Source: Entamoeba invadens IP1
Lineage: Eukaryota > Evosea > Mastigamoebida > Endamoebidae
Direction: 5' to 3'
Length of the DNA: 64,000 bases
NCBI RefSeq assembly: GCF_000330505.1
Contig: NW_004191847.1
Coordinates: 220,834 to 284,833 of the forward strand
Shown one piece after another: positions 29,026 through 38,714 of the stretch. The notes beneath the pieces are model-generated. The model saw only the letters and a program-made list of their open reading frames with translations, had not been told where the DNA came from and ran no database searches. Made by a program: the position numbers and the translations under genes. Each line of letters starts with the position of its first letter. The first letter of the stretch is position 1.

Positions 29026-31263
29026 ATGTCGCAGTCGTCTGTCGTGTGCGAATATTTAATTTCAAAGAACACATTAGACCAAAAACAAGCGCAGGTAGTG
29101 CAGAAGATATCCGAATTACTCGAAAATGCGGAGTTACGTCTGTCCGGGTTCACCCATATATTGACCCGCTTGGATAACACGATCTTCATCGACATCTTGC
29201 GACAAACTAAACCACAAATGTATACGAAATATCTTATTAGTGATGACCCACAGTCTCAAGCTTATTCCCTTTTCATAATAAGTAAATTGGCTGCCGATCC
29301 GAAGTTTGTGGAACTCTTTATTACAGAGGATGAGACACTCTTTTCGAGTTTAATTACATTACTGAAATACCAAAACCCAACGATATTTAAAAGGTCATTG
29401 GACATCATCGCGTCGTTCACTCATAAGATGACAAACACTTTGGACGACTTAAGTGACTTCGTTGCGCCTCTAGTCGCTTCCATTTCCGTCTTCTCGAGTT
29501 ATAGAACGGACATCGTGAAGTTACTGAAAGGGATAGTGCAGAGTCCGAAGACGATCACTGAGTTTCTCGAGGCGGATGGGATCACTGTGATATCGCAAAT
29601 CCTTGAAATATCGTCTTTAGAAGAAACGCAGTCAGCTCTAGAAATAGCAACAAGCATTTTAAAAACTGATTTAAAGAGGAATAGGACGATCTTATTGAAG
29701 TCCGGCTTCATCAAACCCCTCTCGGAAGTCATTGAGAAAACAACGGACAAGACTATTTTAGAATTAGCGATCTATGTAGCGTCCCAATTTGCTGGATGTC
29801 CATATTTTGTAGCTATTGGAGGGGACTCTGGGCTCTTTGAAGAGTGTGTTGATATGATGGAATTTCCATACACCGAGCTTTCATCGGAGAAGACCCTTCA
29901 GAGAGTCTTGACTATTATCTTCCGTGTGACTCAAGACCAATTAGGAGTGAAGAATTGTTCTTCTTTAAAATTAGTATCTAAGCTCTGCAATTTACTGAAG
30001 AACATCATTTGTTTGGATGAAGTCGTTCAGTCGCTTGTCTTTGGGATCACGTCGAATCTGTTAGACAGCGAAGTGTCGCAAAAGGAGATCACGATGACCA
30101 AAATGAGTCAGTTTGTCGTTGAGATCAAAGAAGACCAGTTAAGTCCGAAGGTGCAGAAATTGCGGAAGATGTGTGTGTCGAAATTGAATGTTCACACGCC
30201 GCATTTTGATGATAAGAAACAGATCGATTACACCCAAAGCGACATCGAGATGATGGCAAGTTACACTTCTAAGATGACAAAAGCTCAACAAGTCGTTAAC
30301 GAGTTAATTCAGACGGAAGACTCCTTTGTGAGACAGATGGACACTTGTGTGAACAAAACTCTGAAGAAAGTCGAGAAGGTGATATTAGATAAGACGCAGA
30401 TCGTCTTTGGGAACATCTCAGACATCTTTAAATATCACAGAAAGATCGTCCGCGAGATGAAGAGTGCACATCTTAAAGCAGAAGAATATAAAGAGCCGTT
30501 CACCCCCATTTCTTCAGTCTTATTAAAATACTTCACACCAGAAATGTTGGATTTGTACACGAAGTACACTAATAACGTCGACGTAGGCATGGCCCTCTTC
30601 ACAGAATTGTCTAATGAAAGCGTAGAAGTCCAATGCTTAGTCAAAGAGTTGTCTGCGAACGACCAATATGTCCCAAGTTACTTAATCCAACCCATTCAAC
30701 GAATTCCACGGTATGTCCTCTTATTAGAAACGTTATTAAAGTGCCTCCCAGACTATTTGGAAGAGAAACTCTTGATCGAAAGCGCATTAAAAAAGATCAG
30801 ACAAATCGCAAGTCAAGTGAATGAGTCGAAGCGACACCACGACAATAAATTGGCTCTTGCAAAATGGAAGGGGCGGCTCGAGTTCTCGGACCCAAAGACA
30901 CAAAACGAGAACAGAAGTTTCGTTGGCGAAATCGATCAAGTCTTACTCACCACTAAAAAAGGATTCACTTTGGTCACTTTAATCATATTCAGTGACATCG
31001 CCGTCCTCGCAGAAAACGTCGGAAAAGGCGACAAAGAGAAATGGAAGATCAAACAAGTCTTAGAACTCAATGAGTGGAAACTGACCGATATCATCAAGAC
31101 AGACGGAAAAAAGAAACTTCCCTTGTTCCACACAAAACAAGGTATAACTCTCGAGTTGTCTTGTTCTAAAGATTCTGACGTCGATACTATGGAAGAGAAA
31201 TTACAACACGCAATCCACAACTTAAAGAAAAAATGCCTTCGAAAGTCTAATCAACAACAATAA
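29026..31263 (+). CDS. DH-PH RhoGEF with ARM-like N-terminus, 745 aa
   Basis: Predicted Rho-family guanine nucleotide exchange factor. Residues about 1-400 are helical repeats of ARM/HEAT type, with Leu-rich paired helices but no clean repeat consensus. The Dbl-homology domain is about 415-610: AQQVVNELIQTEDSFVRQMD (conserved region 1), then the signature YLIQPIQRIPRYVLLLETLLK (conserved region 3), then the closing helices to HHDNKLALAKWKGRL. A PH domain follows (about 625-740: GEIDQVLLTTKKGFTLVTLIIFSDIAVLAE). The start MSQSSVVCEY is the first ATG after an in-frame stop. ARM repeats before DH-PH are an unusual arrangement that I know best from amoebozoan GEFs. It would activate Rac- or Rho-type GTPases in actin control. 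Confidence 0.9.
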   Translation: MSQSSVVCEYLISKNTLDQKQAQVVQKISELLENAELRLSGFTHILTRLDNTIFIDILRQTKPQMYTKYLISDDPQSQAYSLFIISKLAADPKFVELFITEDETLFSSLITLLKYQNPTIFKRSLDIIASFTHKMTNTLDDLSDFVAPLVASISVFSSYRTDIVKLLKGIVQSPKTITEFLEADGITVISQILEISSLEETQSALEIATSILKTDLKRNRTILLKSGFIKPLSEVIEKTTDKTILELAIYVASQFAGCPYFVAIGGDSGLFEECVDMMEFPYTELSSEKTLQRVLTIIFRVTQDQLGVKNCSSLKLVSKLCNLLKNIICLDEVVQSLVFGITSNLLDSEVSQKEITMTKMSQFVVEIKEDQLSPKVQKLRKMCVSKLNVHTPHFDDKKQIDYTQSDIEMMASYTSKMTKAQQVVNELIQTEDSFVRQMDTCVNKTLKKVEKVILDKTQIVFGNISDIFKYHRKIVREMKSAHLKAEEYKEPFTPISSVLLKYFTPEMLDLYTKYTNNVDVGMALFTELSNESVEVQCLVKELSANDQYVPSYLIQPIQRIPRYVLLLETLLKCLPDYLEEKLLIESALKKIRQIASQVNESKRHHDNKLALAKWKGRLEFSDPKTQNENRSFVGEIDQVLLTTKKGFTLVTLIIFSDIAVLAENVGKGDKEKWKIKQVLELNEWKLTDIIKTDGKKKLPLFHTKQGITLELSCSKDSDVDTMEEKLQHAIHNLKKKCLRKSNQQQ

Positions 31264-31474
31264 CTTTATTTAGTTTTTATTCTAGTTTCGTGTTCTGGTT
31301 CAAATTATAGTTTAATTATCTATTCATTGAATTAAAAATGATACTAGTCTTTATACTAATATAATGTTAAAATTAATAGTATACTGTTTTATTAGAATAA
31401 TATATTATTATACTAATTCAAATAGTAACAATATATATTAAAAAATATAATTAAAAATACTATAAAACATTCAT

Positions 31475-31914
31475 TTAAAAAGTTGAAAGAAGAGTTGCAC
31501 TCTCCATATTCGGTATGTGTACCAGCCGTTCAATGGGATCTTCTGTTGTAACCTCTTCAGTAGGCCCGAGCGGACTTAAATTAAGCTCTTGGATATGAAC
31601 AAAATTGGTGAGTTCCTCATCATCTTGATTTTCGAAAACACTCGACGATAAATTTGAATGGCTGTGTTGAGGTGTTTTACCCAATAAAGTTAAGACTTTT
31701 TGATTCATCGAATTAGACAAATAGATTTGTTTGATTTGTTCGAACGACATAGTTGGCTCCGTGAAGACGCTTTGTACACATTTTCTTTGGTAATGTAAAA
31801 CTCTCGACTTTGGCATTGAGTCATAATACCAAGACAATTCCTTTATAATCTCCTCTTCACTTTGTTTGTTGACATTTCCCGACTTCTTTCTTTTTGAACT
31901 AAACGAATTACCAT
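31475..31914 (-). CDS. Hypothetical protein, start uncertain, possible frame break
   Basis: From the stop at 31475 the frame is open upstream to 31918, giving DGNSFSSKRKKSGNVNKQSEEEII and on into KELSWYYDSMPKSRVLHYQRK, which reads as one continuous coding sequence. No ATG lies in that frame before a TAA at 31921-31919. The only upstream ATG (31914-31912) is one base out of frame and hits a stop after 23 codons. Either translation starts at the internal ATG at 31816, or a one-base indel has split the start from the body. No GTTTGT donor is seen in the 85 bp to grainin, so a missed exon is unlikely. Ser/Glu-rich, with no recognised domain. Confidence 0.5.
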
Positions 31915-31999
31915 CTTTTTAGTTAACTATTTCATTATAAAACAACTATAATAAAACTATTACAAAGTTATAACGAAATTGTAAATTGAGTGATTGCAA

Positions 32000-32843
32000 T
32001 TACTCCAACAACGAGGCAACAATGTCAAGGAATTTACCAAACTCGACGGGGTTGAATGGCTTCATCGCACCGTAGTACGGGTTCATGAATAACATTTGAT
32101 AAGCACTTCTGCACTGAGCAGCAAATGCACATATAGCAACCCAACAATTGACATCGCAGACTGCCATTCCAATCGCAAAGAGGCGATGGAGTAACATAGC
32201 GGTTCTTGGTTGGATGAAGAATCCCATTTGTTGTAAAGCAGGTTGGATCTCGTGGGGTTCCATAGTTCCTGATCTATTTCTATCGTTGAAGACAAACAAA
32301 TTGAATGACATCTCAAGGAATTTATACATAGCCTTTGAATGAATTCTTATTCAATAAATAATAAATAATTATAATAATAATTATAATAAATAATTATAAT
32401 AATTTAATAATTAAAGAACAAACCATAAACTCATAGAACGAGATGTGCCCATTAAAGTCAGTATCAAAGATTCTCATCATCCTCAATGCAGTTCTTGGGC
32501 TCAATCTAATACCTCCAGGGAATTGTCCTTGCATCAATTCATTGATTTCTAATGTCCCACTCCTGTCTCTGTCTACACCCATAAACCACATGTACACTCT
32601 TTGGTATTGGTCCATTGAAATTGTGTTCAATAATGGGAACCACCATGTATTTCTAATAGCTTGAGGCATTTGGTAAATGCACTGAGCATTCATAGACATC
32701 CAACTCCCTTGAATAGGTTGAAGTGCCCACAAGTTGAAGCTTTGTGGGCCCATTGGCATTCCCATTGGTGCTCCCATCGGTGCGCCCATTGGCATACCAC
32801 CCATAGGATAACCGCCCATACCTGGCATCATACCTGGATACAT
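32000..32843 (-). CDS. Grainin-like EF-hand granule protein, two exons, 250 aa
   Basis: Exon 1 is 32843-32424 (140 codons), intron 32423-32333 (91 nt, donor GTTTGT, acceptor CAAAG), exon 2 is 32332-32000; the phase is 0 on both sides. The unspliced exon 1 frame would run on nine residues to a stop. The N-terminus is Met/Gly/Pro-rich (repeats of GAPMG and PMGM), followed by penta-EF-hand-like motifs: DRDRSGTLEINELM (calcium loop with D, D, S, T and E positions), DTDFNGHISFYEFM, and NDRNRSGTMEPHEI in exon 2. This layout matches Entamoeba grainins, calcium-binding proteins of cytoplasmic granules. E. histolytica grainins are about 215 aa; the longer repeat-rich N-terminus accounts for the difference. 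Tandem EF-hands make calcium binding likely. Confidence 0.9.
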
Positions 32844-33527
32844 TTTATTGAATAATTAATTGGAGTGGGTGTCTTTATATAGTTCACAAGTTATTTGTTG
32901 GATTTAACGTATTATTTTCATGTTGAAAGAGTTGAATTTGCCACTTTTTTCACTTGTTCTTTCATTTTTGAAGAACTCGGTTCCTTATTCAAATTTTACT
33001 ATACATAATACTAGATGTTATTAAATATATTAGTTTAATAGCTGAAGTGTAGAATCTATAGCACAAATGCCGTGTTATAATTAGAAATCAGAGTGGTTAT
33101 AAAGTTTTTTGTAGATCTCAATTGATCTCGAGTGGACAAGTTATTCCTCACACGTCGAGTGTCTCTTTTTGAATAAAAACTTCAATATATTTGGGTGAAC
33201 TTCCCGAGTAGTTGGAACTAAATTTTGTATGCTTTCATTTCTGTGTCAGTTTATCAAATCGCTAGTCAAAATGCAGTATTGTTTCTTAGGTACGTAATAC
33301 TATGTAGTGGTATATAAAAATGGTATAGAATACGATGATAAAAGCTAAATGGTTTCAAAATAGATAAACTTATCATATAGGAATCCAATTTGTTATTCTT
33401 ACGATTTTTTATAGAAATCTTCTCCTTTTCTTTTTCCGGTATAATTCAAAAGAAAGAAAAAGAATTTGGAATAACATAAATGAAATAATTTACCACATCT
33501 CACTCATAATATCCAACAATAAACACT
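32844..33527. other. Intergenic region, no clear gene
   Basis: The span 33080-33230 is less AT-rich than its surroundings and holds short complementary segments (AGATC/GATCT and CTCGA/TCGAG), but no recognised RNA motif. See the finding listed for this interval. Confidence 0.5.
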
Positions 33528-34859
33528 TCAGACCTGCGAGAAGTCTGGTACGTCTTCCTCTAGCAATCCAAGTCCCTCCGGTATATTATTGATCCACGCC
33601 TGGACATTATTTTTCTTCCCATCAACCACTGAACACCCAACCATAAGTGGTTGTCCGTCTTGAATGACCATTGGCTGCGCTGAACACCCTTCAACGAGTG
33701 TATTCAACACAACACCTTTTCCTTTATCACTCACAAACAGTGCGTTATCCTTCCCCGCAACCAATTCACAATCACACAATATCGGATCACCAGATGTCCT
33801 CACAGCGACACCGGGAAGCGTGTTTTCATTCACTTTCGTTTGAGCAAAGAGTCCAGTCCCTTTGTTATGCACATATATGCCATTCGATTGTCCTCTCGAA
33901 ACTTCACATCCAACGACGATCGGATTCCCAGACGCTCTCACCTCTATCCCAGGCATCATATTGTCTTTAATTTGACACCCAGAAAATATCCCTTTGCCGT
34001 TGTCATACACAAACACTCCCGCATTTCGGCCTTCACAAATTTGCCCACCAACTACAAGAGGCTCGCCACCTTCACATGACGCAATGCCAGGTAAATTGTT
34101 TTTCGAGATCTCACACCCAACAAACACACCACGCCCCTTTGACCGAACAAATACCCCATTAGATGATCCGTCGAGTATTTTCGTGTTATTTAAGACTGGA
34201 TTCCCCCCAGAATGTGTCAACACCCCCGGCTTCTTGTTGCCAGATATCAAAGTATCTGTGATACACCCACGGCCCTTTTCGCTCACAAAAAGACCTATTC
34301 CGCATTGGGTGATGTTGCACACAGAAATGAGTGGATTTGCGTCGTTAAAAATGGCAACCCCAGTCATGCACTCAAAGATTTGTACGTTCCGAGAAATGCA
34401 ACGCGTGTCTTTTCCGCCGCAGTGGAGACCGGCCTTTGAACACCCCCAAATCCGGCTATTTGTAATCATCAGCTTCGCAGAGTGTGTGACAGAAACGCCA
34501 TCCTCTGCGTTCGAGATATCACAGGAATCAACACACGCCTCGCCTCGTTTGATGTCTAACACTACTTTCGATTCATTGTTGCGGAGGTCCAATCCTTTGA
34601 TCATCACTTTGTCTGGACAGTCAATTTCAATGCACTCACGTGCTGACGATATGATTGGTTTCTGCTTCCCTTCAGTCACTCCAATAATTTGAATTGGTTT
34701 ATCGATGAGGATCTTCTCCGACTCGTCGTAAGTGCCTTGTTTGACCAATATGATACTCAGTGGTGGCGCAAGACGAACTACTTCCGCTAACGTCTTGTGT
34801 TTCGCTTCTGCGGCATTAACGGTGATCACTTTAATTCGTTTGCTTGCTTTATTCCCCAT
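33528..34859 (-). CDS. Right-handed beta-helix repeat protein with N-myristoylation motif, 443 aa
   Basis: Residues about 60-420 are tandem short beta-strand repeats of about 23 residues of the parallel beta-helix type (Beta_helix / CASH-like, as in SHCBP1 and FBXO11). Each turn has a conserved hydrophobic pattern such as GIYVHNKGTGLF and GVFVYDNGKGIFSGC, with Asn and Gly at turns. The N-terminus MGNKASKRIK has Gly2, Ser6 and basic residues, the pattern for N-myristoylation plus a basic patch. A soluble, membrane-anchored beta-helix scaffold is therefore expected. No catalytic residue is apparent, unlike secreted pectate lyases, and there is no signal peptide. It begins at the first ATG. Confidence 0.85.
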   Translation of the reverse strand: MGNKASKRIKVITVNAAEAKHKTLAEVVRLAPPLSIILVKQGTYDESEKILIDKPIQIIGVTEGKQKPIISSARECIEIDCPDKVMIKGLDLRNNESKVVLDIKRGEACVDSCDISNAEDGVSVTHSAKLMITNSRIWGCSKAGLHCGGKDTRCISRNVQIFECMTGVAIFNDANPLISVCNITQCGIGLFVSEKGRGCITDTLISGNKKPGVLTHSGGNPVLNNTKILDGSSNGVFVRSKGRGVFVGCEISKNNLPGIASCEGGEPLVVGGQICEGRNAGVFVYDNGKGIFSGCQIKDNMMPGIEVRASGNPIVVGCEVSRGQSNGIYVHNKGTGLFAQTKVNENTLPGVAVRTSGDPILCDCELVAGKDNALFVSDKGKGVVLNTLVEGCSAQPMVIQDGQPLMVGCSVVDGKKNNVQAWINNIPEGLGLLEEDVPDFSQV

Positions 34860-34904
34860 CTAATGGTCTTCTTTTAAAGTATTTTTCAATAGCTTTTTTT
34901 ACTC

Positions 34905-35096
34905 CTAGTTGCTCTTCATTTGTGGATTTGTGTCTAATTCTTTTGTAATTCATTTTACCATTCCATATGGTTCACCAAATCCATCTTGAAAATCGATGGT
35001 TTTCACTTCAATCTTTCTTACTAATTTCCCCGATATTTTAGCCTAATAAATAGGTGCTATTCCACCAATCTCAATCTCACTGTCAAATTTCGATTG
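34905..35096 (-). pseudogene. Decayed gene relic with two in-frame stops, about 64 codons
   Basis: On the minus strand, a frame of 64 codons from 35096 to 34905 reads as coherent protein in three pieces: SKFDSEIEIGGIAPIY, a TAG (35045-35043), AKISGKLVRKIEVKTIDFQD continuing to GFGEPYGMVK, a TGA (34952-34950), then ITKELDTNPQMKSN and a stop at 34907-34905. An upstream TAA at 35099-35097 closes it. There is no start codon. The amino acids are well mixed, so this is not chance low complexity. The family is not recognised; the relic lies between two minus-strand genes. Confidence 0.5.
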
Positions 35097-35217
35097 TTAT
35101 GAATAAGTATTTGATTTAATACATTCAACTAAATAAACCATTCTTAACACTTTGAATTAGACTTTTTAGTTTCTTTATTACTCTCATCTAGTTAACCCGA
35201 TACACACACAAAATCAC

Positions 35218-36837
35218 TCAATTCAATTGTTTTCTATAATCCGACAACTCTGTTCTATTCATAGCTCCTTTCCCAATGCAGTGTCTTGCAAAATTATAAT
35301 CTTTCAATGTCAGTTTAATCAACTTTCTGTTCTTTTCCATTTCACTTTCCTCCATCATTTTCGTATCTTCCTCAACTCTCTTTTGATTATCATCTAAAAA
35401 TTTCATCTCATCTTTCGACAGTACTTCACCGCTCTCTCTCTTCGCGCTGAGTTCCTTATACCTTTTGATTCGATTTAGCATCAGATCCATTTTCAGTCCT
35501 TGCTTTTGTGGGGGAGGTGGACGGTGTTTCGTAGGTTTCGCGTCGATCTTTTCCAACCAAATTTGTTTCGCTTCTTCCGCCCCGTCATCCGCGTCGGGTT
35601 TCCTCGCGTCGTCGACCTCTCTCTTCCTCACTCGTTGTTCTACGTTCAAATGTTCTCTAATCTCGTCTCCCGCGTCGGTCCCGTCGACTTCAATTTCAAA
35701 CTCGCACTTCTCCGGATAGACTCGACTCTCCGCGGCTTCTCCAACTCGTTGGATACATTGTAACATTCTCATATACGTCGCTTGTGAAATGACGTCCATC
35801 ACACCTTCTTCCACCTCCAACTTCGCGTTCTTCTTATGTAAGAAGACTTGGATCCGTCTCGTCAACTCCGTTCGTGTTAAGAAGAAATTATGTTCCAACT
35901 CCCCAATCAATTCTTTCCCTTCCTCGTCCGTCTCAGTGATATTCAAGTCGGGTATTTGTGGCGCGCTCGGTGTAATTTGTGAGATGATACTTTGTTTCGC
36001 TAACGATGGTTGTTGTGGCGGTTGAAGAGGTGGTCGTGTTGTGACAGGTTGTGTCGTTGTTACCACACGTTGTTGTTGCTGTTGTTTCACAGGGACTTTC
36101 ATATTCGGTGACGACTGATTTGACTTCATTTGTGACATCTGTTGTTGTATTGCGACGGTTGGAGTGACAGTAGTGACACTCGTCGCACTCGAGAGATTCA
36201 AATTGGTACCCACAGTAGTATTCGACGCACTCAGACTCATACTGGTGTTCAAACTGCTCATTGCGCTTTGGAGTTGTGGCGACACATTTTTCATGGACAT
36301 CATCGGTTGGACCATTTGGACGGGTTGTTGAGGGAAGCCTTGTTGCGAAATTGGATACCTTTGCATTTGTTGGGGAAATGCCTTATCTCCCTTGTCATAC
36401 ACTTTATCGAAGGTTTGTTGTCTCTTCATCTGCTCCAGTTTCTTTGTTTGTTCCAACGAGAAAGGACCTTGAGGAATACCCATTGTCATCAACTTTTGGT
36501 ATTGGTCTGGTGATAAATGTGATGCAAAAGGTAGAGAAGGTTGTTGTTGAGTATACATTGGTCTTTGAACAAATTGTTGTCGTGTTGTATTAGGACTTTG
36601 GAAGGATTGATTTTGTATTGGAGAGACTTGACTGATTTGTATTGGCGGAGCAAAACGGGGGTCTATAGGGTTGAACGCGAATTGTTGTTGTTGAGGTTGG
36701 ATGTGAATGGGTTGAGCGTATTGAGGTGGTTGTGGTTGTCGGAATGATGGTGAACGAGGCTTAGTACTTGATGTTCTTTTTGGTTCAGTAGCTGAGTGTG
36801 GCGGGTTAATCTTAAACCTGTGAAGAGGTGTCGACAT
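35218..36837 (-). CDS. TAF4: Probable TFIID subunit TAF4, 539 aa
   Basis: The first 300 residues are Gln/Pro/Ser/Thr-rich and disordered, as in TAF4 N-termini. From about residue 315 lies a histone-fold-like segment: FFLTRTELTRRIQVFLHKKNAKLEVEEGVMDVISQATYMRMLQCIQRVGEAAESR, matching the TAF4 pattern of a first helix, a glycine-poor turn, then the Val-rich second helix and the AR helix. A charged linker follows, then the C-terminal segment MEKNRKLIKLTLKDYNFA, which matches the short conserved TAF4 C-terminal motif. Predicted role is TFIID assembly with TAF12. The start is the ATG at 36837. No intron is needed. Confidence 0.68.
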   Translation of the reverse strand: MSTPLHRFKINPPHSATEPKRTSSTKPRSPSFRQPQPPQYAQPIHIQPQQQQFAFNPIDPRFAPPIQISQVSPIQNQSFQSPNTTRQQFVQRPMYTQQQPSLPFASHLSPDQYQKLMTMGIPQGPFSLEQTKKLEQMKRQQTFDKVYDKGDKAFPQQMQRYPISQQGFPQQPVQMVQPMMSMKNVSPQLQSAMSSLNTSMSLSASNTTVGTNLNLSSATSVTTVTPTVAIQQQMSQMKSNQSSPNMKVPVKQQQQQRVVTTTQPVTTRPPLQPPQQPSLAKQSIISQITPSAPQIPDLNITETDEEGKELIGELEHNFFLTRTELTRRIQVFLHKKNAKLEVEEGVMDVISQATYMRMLQCIQRVGEAAESRVYPEKCEFEIEVDGTDAGDEIREHLNVEQRVRKREVDDARKPDADDGAEEAKQIWLEKIDAKPTKHRPPPPQKQGLKMDLMLNRIKRYKELSAKRESGEVLSKDEMKFLDDNQKRVEEDTKMMEESEMEKNRKLIKLTLKDYNFARHCIGKGAMNRTELSDYRKQLN

Positions 36838-37897
36838 ATAACAAATGATTTCTTAGTTTGTTTTTGTTATTAGTTTTTATCTTTTTTAGTTATATTTCAT
36901 TGTATTGTATTTTGGTTTGTTTTATTAGATTTTTTAGTATATTTATCTTTAAAAAAATATAGTTTTTTATTAACAAAATTTATAATACTATTAATATAAT
37001 TATTATGATTATTTTTCTTATATATTTTACTAGTAAATGTCTGTTTGTCTGTTATATTGTGCGAGATTTAATATGGTTTAAAAACTATATAAATTAGAAT
37101 ACTATTTTTGTGAATGGTTAAAGAACTATTTAAAATTAATTAATCTTGATATATTTAGTTTTAAGGGTTTCTTTATTATGAGGAATGCAGAATCATGAAA
37201 TACGGTTTTTCGTTATTTGAATGCAAAAAGAAGATAATAGTGATGACAATATTATTTATAATAATTATACCTCTTTTGGTTACAAGAAATTGAAAAGTAA
37301 ATGGACTTTAATAATTACCAAAAAGCAATTTTTGTCGCACAACAATGGATATATCTAACCCGATTTATTACAATTTTACAGTTTAAAAAATACAACAACT
37401 AAAGAACTACAAAAACTTTTTAATATCACTATTATTATAATGTCCATAAACAGGTCTTTTGTTCGGACAAAATTGCTTTTTTTTCACTCTTGTAATAATT
37501 TAAAAATATTTATGAAAAAGCAAAAGAGTTGTTTTTATTTAGGGTTGGGTCAAATTGTATTAGAATTTTGTGACGTGTATATGCCTAATTATAAATGCCA
37601 ACAGAGACTTTTTCAAACCAAAATATAACACCAAATGAACGAAGTATGGTGTGTTCTCTCGGGACTATAGAATTCTCTGTTTTGAGTAATCCAACAAAGC
37701 AGTAGAAACATTTGCAGGGTTTATTACAAAAATGCACTTCTTTAAATAGTTTACCAACAATTAAAAAACAACAAACATTTATAATCAAATCCAACGAAAA
37801 AAATACCAAATCAATTAAAATGCATACAAAAAATCAATTCCTCTGAATTTCATATAAAAGTTTGAAAACTGCAATTGTTTAATTTATCAAATACTTT
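36838..37897. other. Intergenic region, no clear gene
   Basis: About 1.06 kb of AT-rich DNA. A frame at 37585-37809 (minus) and one at 37440-37628 (plus) are open but overlap each other and have no motif. Some stretches read coherently in short runs with stops between (see findings). Confidence 0.5.
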
Positions 37898-38650
37898 ATG
37901 CCAAGTTCAAATTTCGACGTTCTTCTCAAGATTCTTGTATTGGGAGAGTCTGGGGTTGGTAAGACGTCCATCACAAAGAGGTTTTGTGAAGGAAAATTTG
38001 ATGAAGAAGTCAAGAACACTGTTGGAGTTGACTTCCTTTCAAAGGTTTGTAAATAAAATTATTTAAGTACAATAGCTATGAAAAAGAGTAACAAAATAGT
38101 TCATGGAGGTCAATAATAAGAAAGTGAAGTGTGTGTTGTGGGACACTGGTTTGTTCTATTTGATAAATATAATACGTAACATTTAATTAAAAACGTGTAA
38201 TTCTATGTTTATAACACATAACAAGTAGCTGGTCAAGAACGTTTCATGAACATCTCGTCAGTGTATTTTCGAAACACAGCAGGTATCATTATGGTGTATG
38301 ATGTGAACAACTCTTCGTCCTTCGAACATCTTGGTCAATGGTTTGAAGAAGTCAAAAACAAGACCACTGAAGGTACAGCACCATCTGTAGTGATTGTAGG
38401 CAACAAGAAGGATATGAATCACGTTTCAGCCATCGAACCAGAATGTGTTGAGTCGCTTGCCAGAAAATTTGGTGATGCAAAATGGCTTGAGTGTAGTGCA
38501 TTAGATGGGACTGGAATTGAGACGTTATTTACGACTTTAGTCTCCGAAATAATAAATCGACTTGAGACGACTCCAAAGACTGAAGCTCAGAAGACGTGGA
38601 ATGAGAAAATCAAATTTGAACTTCCTCCGAAGAAGAAAGGGTGTTGTTAA
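37898..38650 (+). CDS. Rab-type small GTPase, three exons, 205 aa
   Basis: Exons 37898-38044, 38100-38148 and 38229-38650. Introns 38045-38099 and 38149-38228 both start GTTTGT and end TAG; total 618 nt. The protein has every GTPase motif: P-loop GESGVGKTS, switch I KNTVGVDF (Rab-type TVGVDF), switch II WDTAGQERF (formed across the second intron), GNKKDM, and ECSAL. The C-terminus KKKGCC is a Rab-type double-cysteine prenylation signal after a basic stretch. It should regulate vesicle traffic. The 37875-38066 frame is a shadow in another phase. It is a complete, likely functional gene with a second exon of only 49 nt. Confidence 0.95.
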
Positions 38651-38714
38651 GTGTTATAATTGAGTGTAATGTACAATCTCTTCTCTCACACGCATTACAT
38701 TAACTAAAATTGAA

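Noticed and set aside
33190..33230. TTCCCGAGTAGTTGGAACT resembling a primate Alu phrase
   Set aside because: A coincidence of about 15 bases in a protist; no other Alu-like part is present.
33994..34692. 232-codon plus-strand frame opposite the beta-helix gene
   Set aside because: Antisense shadow; Pro/His-rich with no motif.
36142..36747. Plus-strand open frames (123, 110 and 68 codons) inside the TAF4-like gene
   Set aside because: Antisense of the Gln-rich tract (CAA/CAG read as TTG/CTG gives Leu/Cys/Val runs).
37875..38066. 63-codon frame across Rab exon 1
   Set aside because: It is the wrong phase: the Rab P-loop is encoded in the next frame from 37898.
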